From Rhodamnia argentea (lineage: Eukaryota > Streptophyta > Magnoliopsida > Myrtales > Myrtaceae): DNA of 64,000 bases. Of the stretch, positions 60,715 through 64,000 are shown in pieces. The stretch covers positions 29,518,934 through 29,582,933 of the forward strand of contig NC_063151.1 in the NCBI RefSeq assembly GCF_020921035.1, in the 5' to 3' direction. The notes beneath the pieces were generated by a model, which was not told where the DNA came from, did not search any database, and saw nothing but the letters and a program-made list of their open reading frames with translations. The position numbers and the translations under genes were made by a program. Position 1 is the first letter of the stretch. Each line of letters begins with the position of its first letter.

Positions 60715-61350
60715 GAATTTCCTCAAAAACCTCCAACTTTAAGTCAAGTCACAAAATTTTCCCAATTTTTTTGTCACGAAAAAATCAATTTTAGGTTTAT
60801 TTCCGAATCCGTCTCGAACTTTTTTTATCTAAAAAAAATCCTAGACTTTAGGTCCGATCCCACATCTACCTCAAACTTTGTTTTGTCTAAAAAAATCTTC
60901 AGTTTTTACTCTAATCTCAAATCCATCCCATTAGCCATCGGTTCAAAAATCGTCATTTGTTGTCGTTAATTTTCATATCCTAGTGCGGTTTTATTTTGGA
61001 GAATTTCTTTATTGGGTTGGATTTGTTATCCGCATGAAAATGTCATATTGGTTCGTATCTATTATCCCATTACTTTACTATAGTGGGTCTTTTACCGACA
61101 TGAAAATGCCATGTCAAATTGGGATTGGACCATGGGATAGATTTGAGAAAATGTGAAAATTTTGTGATTTTTTTAGACGAATCAAAATTCGGGATAGATT
61201 TGGGATTCCACCTAAAGTTTAGGATTTTTTTCCGAAACACTAAAAAAGTCGGGGGCAGTTTTTGCAATGGACCTAAGTTAGAGGGCTTTTTCCAAGATAA
61301 GAAAAGGTCCGAGTTAAATTTGTGATCAGATTTAAAGTCGGTGTTTTTTT
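60715..61350. mobile_element. Inverted-repeat element with tandem-repeat arms
   Basis: The left arm repeats CTTTAGGTCC/AATCCCACATCTACC units every 60 bp or so; the right arm mirrors them (GGGATAGATTTGGGATTCC, CACCTAAAGTTTAGGATTT). It is related in sequence and design to 53745-54610. Confidence 0.72.
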
Positions 61351-62760
61351 TATGCTAATGGACCAGGAGCTGCTTGTACTGGTAAGATCATGAAGTGGCA
61401 ATTTTATAATCCATACTGGCATAGAGTATCTAGATTCTTGGATTATAATATTTTAAAAATTATATATTTAATATTTTACCATATAAAAAATTTTATATTT
61501 ACTATTAAAGATATTTACCTTTTTTTTTTTATCCGAGAGTCCCACGGAGCTTTGAAATCCGTTTCCAAAAGTATCGTAATAAATATTCGTCCAGGAAAAG
61601 AAAAGTACAATGCCCACGTGCTTGTCCCCAAAAATGTCATAAAAAAAAGAAAAGAGGTTTATTCCCTTCACGGTGCACTGACCCTAGACAAGATATGATA
61701 AAACAAAATGTAATGAAAATCTAATTGATTTCTAAAATTCTGAAAACATATAATTAAATTCTAATACTTGTCAAATTGATGTAACGAATACTCGTGATTA
61801 ATTTTGTTTAATTTGGATAAGGGAAAATAAATGCGATTCTTTTAGTGCTTTCTATATTCACACGGCCGCTAAAGTTAACTAAAGCATAATAATGACCAAA
61901 ACAACGGTATTTTCCTGCAAAGCTTACTTATATTCTATTGAAAAATAAGAAAGGGGCACCATCCTTCACAGTGAAGGCCTGGCGATCTTGCTTGGGCACA
62001 TGCGAGGGATGACGATCCTCGCCCACTCTTAAGCAAAGGCCATGCGTGTGACATTTTTGGATAAACTCATTTGAAGTATTGCCTATCTTGATCCGTCTTA
62101 TTTCGAGTCTCGTGATATTATCTTTTGGCATATAAATCGACACTCTCCAAGGAGGTCGTCATTCCGATAGTACTTTAGCCCGAGTATGCTTGACTTTGGA
62201 GCTCCAAAGTAAAAATCGTAATTACGTCAAAATACACTTCTATAAGTTAGTTTCATTTTTCACATCCGTATTTCAAGCACGGTCTCTCCATGTTCGGTGT
62301 ATAGTTCAGTTCATTATTGACCTTTTCGCCGTTCTAGAAGCATGTTGGGAGCTGCTCATTGTCCAAATCTTTTAATCCCAGCGATCACTCCACGCACTCG
62401 TCAGACTGAATCACCACAACAAACACTTGCTTGTCGCGATGGTGGTGGATAACAGCCCTCGATTGTGGCTGAGCAAGGGCAGTGGCCCTCGCTCGCAAAG
62501 CAGAGTGCGTTAAATCCTTCATGTGAACTTTTTTCTCGCATTTTGCTTTTATTTTATTTTTACCTTTTTAGCTTTTCCTTTTTAAATTTTCTTTTGAAGC
62601 TTTCTGTTGACGTGGCGCCACAATCACCGTCACGTTTTCTAAGAAAGTATTAAAAGATGCCATGTCAACATGGGAAAGGCTTTTTAAGAGTCAACTCAGT
62701 CATTTTAGGTTCCCCAAGTACAATCTAAGAAAACTAAGCTCTTCGACGAGTCAGCTATAC
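61351..62760. other. Intergenic DNA without a recognised feature
   Basis: AT-rich at first, with a T tract near 61521. Short open frames have no family likeness. Confidence 0.45.
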
Positions 62761-62990
62761 TAGACATGGCCGGTTTGTTGGAACCGCCGATTCCGATTTC
62801 GATTCCTAAAAAAGGTGAAATCGGAACCGGCCCTTAAAGGGGTTAATTCTGATTCCGGTTCAAAACCGCCGGTTCTCTAGCCCAACAGCTTTTTGCCCCC
62901 GAGCCTCCTTTTTAAAAAATAAAAAAAAAACCAGTTTCGGGCTAGCCAACGGGCCGATTTCGAGCTCCTGGTTCTATTTGGCCATGTCTA
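62761..62990. mobile_element. Second copy of the TAGACATGGCC element, 230 bp
   Basis: Perfect 11-bp inverted ends TAGACATGGCC. Its interior matches 40243-40440 in reverse orientation (for example AAAAAAGGTGAAATCG). No intact target duplication is visible (AGCTATAC versus ATCTGTAG), so this copy is probably older or rearranged. Confidence 0.75.
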
Positions 62991-63349
62991 ATCTGTAGCA
63001 GCGAGTCATTTGTGCTTTTTTTTTTGCAGTCATTTCTGACCAAGACCGAAACTATTGCACTGGCAGAAACAGAAAAAGGCCAAAAACAAAAGCGACAGGT
63101 ATTGAGCCCCACTCATGGATTGGAGCGAGGATTTTGTCCACTCCTAATTTGGTCAGTGCGTTCTTTTTGCAATGATGTGTATGTTTTACCGGACATTTTC
63201 TCTTTATTAAAGATAAAATGGTGGTTCATGCTCTTGTCTTTCTCCTATTACACTCAGACCTAAAAGCATGCCCACACTTGGAAAATCACGTGTAAAATGC
63301 GCATATCTCGATAACGGGACTATTTGAATCCAAAGGTACCACGAGTTAA

Positions 63350-64000
63350 ACGGTTAAAAAATTATCAAAAAAATTTTAAATTTATTATAATTATGTCGAT
63401 TTATCCTTAAATATTTTTTTTCCTATTCAATTCTCAACCTTTTACAATTATGCCATTTCAATTCATTCGACAAATTTTGATCGGCTAGTAGTGATATGGA
63501 TGCCGATTAGCCGACATCATAATATTTTAATATTTTTAATTCTTTTAATTTTTTTTTTCCCTCACCTCTCCTCTACCACCTCCAGCCGGTCGCCAATTGG
63601 CCATGGTGAGGCCCGACCGTGCCCTCGGCGGGCAAGGAAGTGACGGCAAGGTCGAGCCTTGCCTCGCCTCGCAAGCCCAGATCTGGAGTACATATCCAAC
63701 AAAGCAGTCGAAACAATCACCGGACATTCAACTCCAGCTCTCACAGTATAATCGGGTTATCGACTTGCCAATCCTCGATAACCCAACAGCGGCAACAGCA
63801 GGCCAAATCGTGACCAAGGGGATGGAGTCAGGCCTCTGTCCTTCCTCCAGCACGTGCAAAACCAACTCAAGGGCAGGAGCTTCCCAGCAAATTCTGGGCA
63901 TAACCAGAAAGGATCGTATTCCAGGAGACTAAGTCTCTACGCGGCAATCTGTCAAACATTTCACAATCCCAGTCATGACAAACACATTGGAGGCGATCGC
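63350..64000. mobile_element. Left part of an element of the 25.3-kb type, truncated by the window end
   Basis: AAATTATCAAAAAAATTTTA, the TTTACAATTATGCCATTTCAA stretch and a GC-rich core with GGTGAGGCCCGACC near 63604 follow the order seen in 25835-26425. The core near 63600-63660 resembles 26130-26190. No mirrored right end is visible before the window edge, so the right boundary is unresolved. Confidence 0.45.

Overview
This window is nuclear DNA of a eudicot plant. Its genes are intron-rich, with GT-AG introns of roughly 75 bp to 2.9 kb in an AT-rich background with many small inverted-repeat elements, and every recognisable protein is closest to flowering-plant families. The mix suggests a woody eudicot, possibly Myrtaceae, but that placement is inference. 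Nothing bacterial, viral, organellar or CRISPR-like was seen.

Layout from left to right. A satellite-like array of about 234-bp units (1-1358) lies in front of a prolyl oligopeptidase gene on the + strand (1992-7637). Convergent to it is PUS10, a tRNA pseudouridine synthase on the - strand (8496-14515). A BET-type bromodomain gene (GTE1/GTE6-like, 16066-20400, -) follows. Next come a frameshifted small uncharacterised gene (22365-22974, -) and a decayed second copy of the 3' half of PUS10 with its far flank (about 23495-25740). CCT2, the chaperonin beta subunit (27499-31940, -), and an SKU5-like multicopper-oxidase relative (33887-39033, -) come next. A 5.5-kb gene-poor, element-rich stretch separates these from CTU1, a tRNA 2-thiolation enzyme (44561-47904, -). 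An intronless LSD1-type histone demethylase (49246-51333, -) stands head-to-head with a small two-helix TMEM230/DUF872-type membrane protein (51912-55097, +). An OPC-8:0 CoA ligase-like gene of jasmonate synthesis (55950-59377, -) precedes a 4.6-kb repeat-rich tail.

The genes are mostly conserved single-function genes and form no operon or cluster. Two act on tRNA (PUS10 and CTU1) and two on chromatin (the bromodomain protein and the demethylase), but their proximity is probably chance. All nine intact gene models were assembled by hand; each joins in frame to a length typical of its family.

The most notable structures are these: a U12-type AT-AC intron in CTU1 carrying a decayed copy of the preceding exon end; a GC-AG intron in the bromodomain gene; a direct segmental duplication of the PUS10 locus in which one copy lost most exons and then gained a 409-bp element, leaving the other copy as the empty site; a three-unit higher-order repeat just upstream of a promoter; and inverted elements whose arms are themselves built of about 60-bp tandem repeats. 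I did not find a convincing new multi-gene system.
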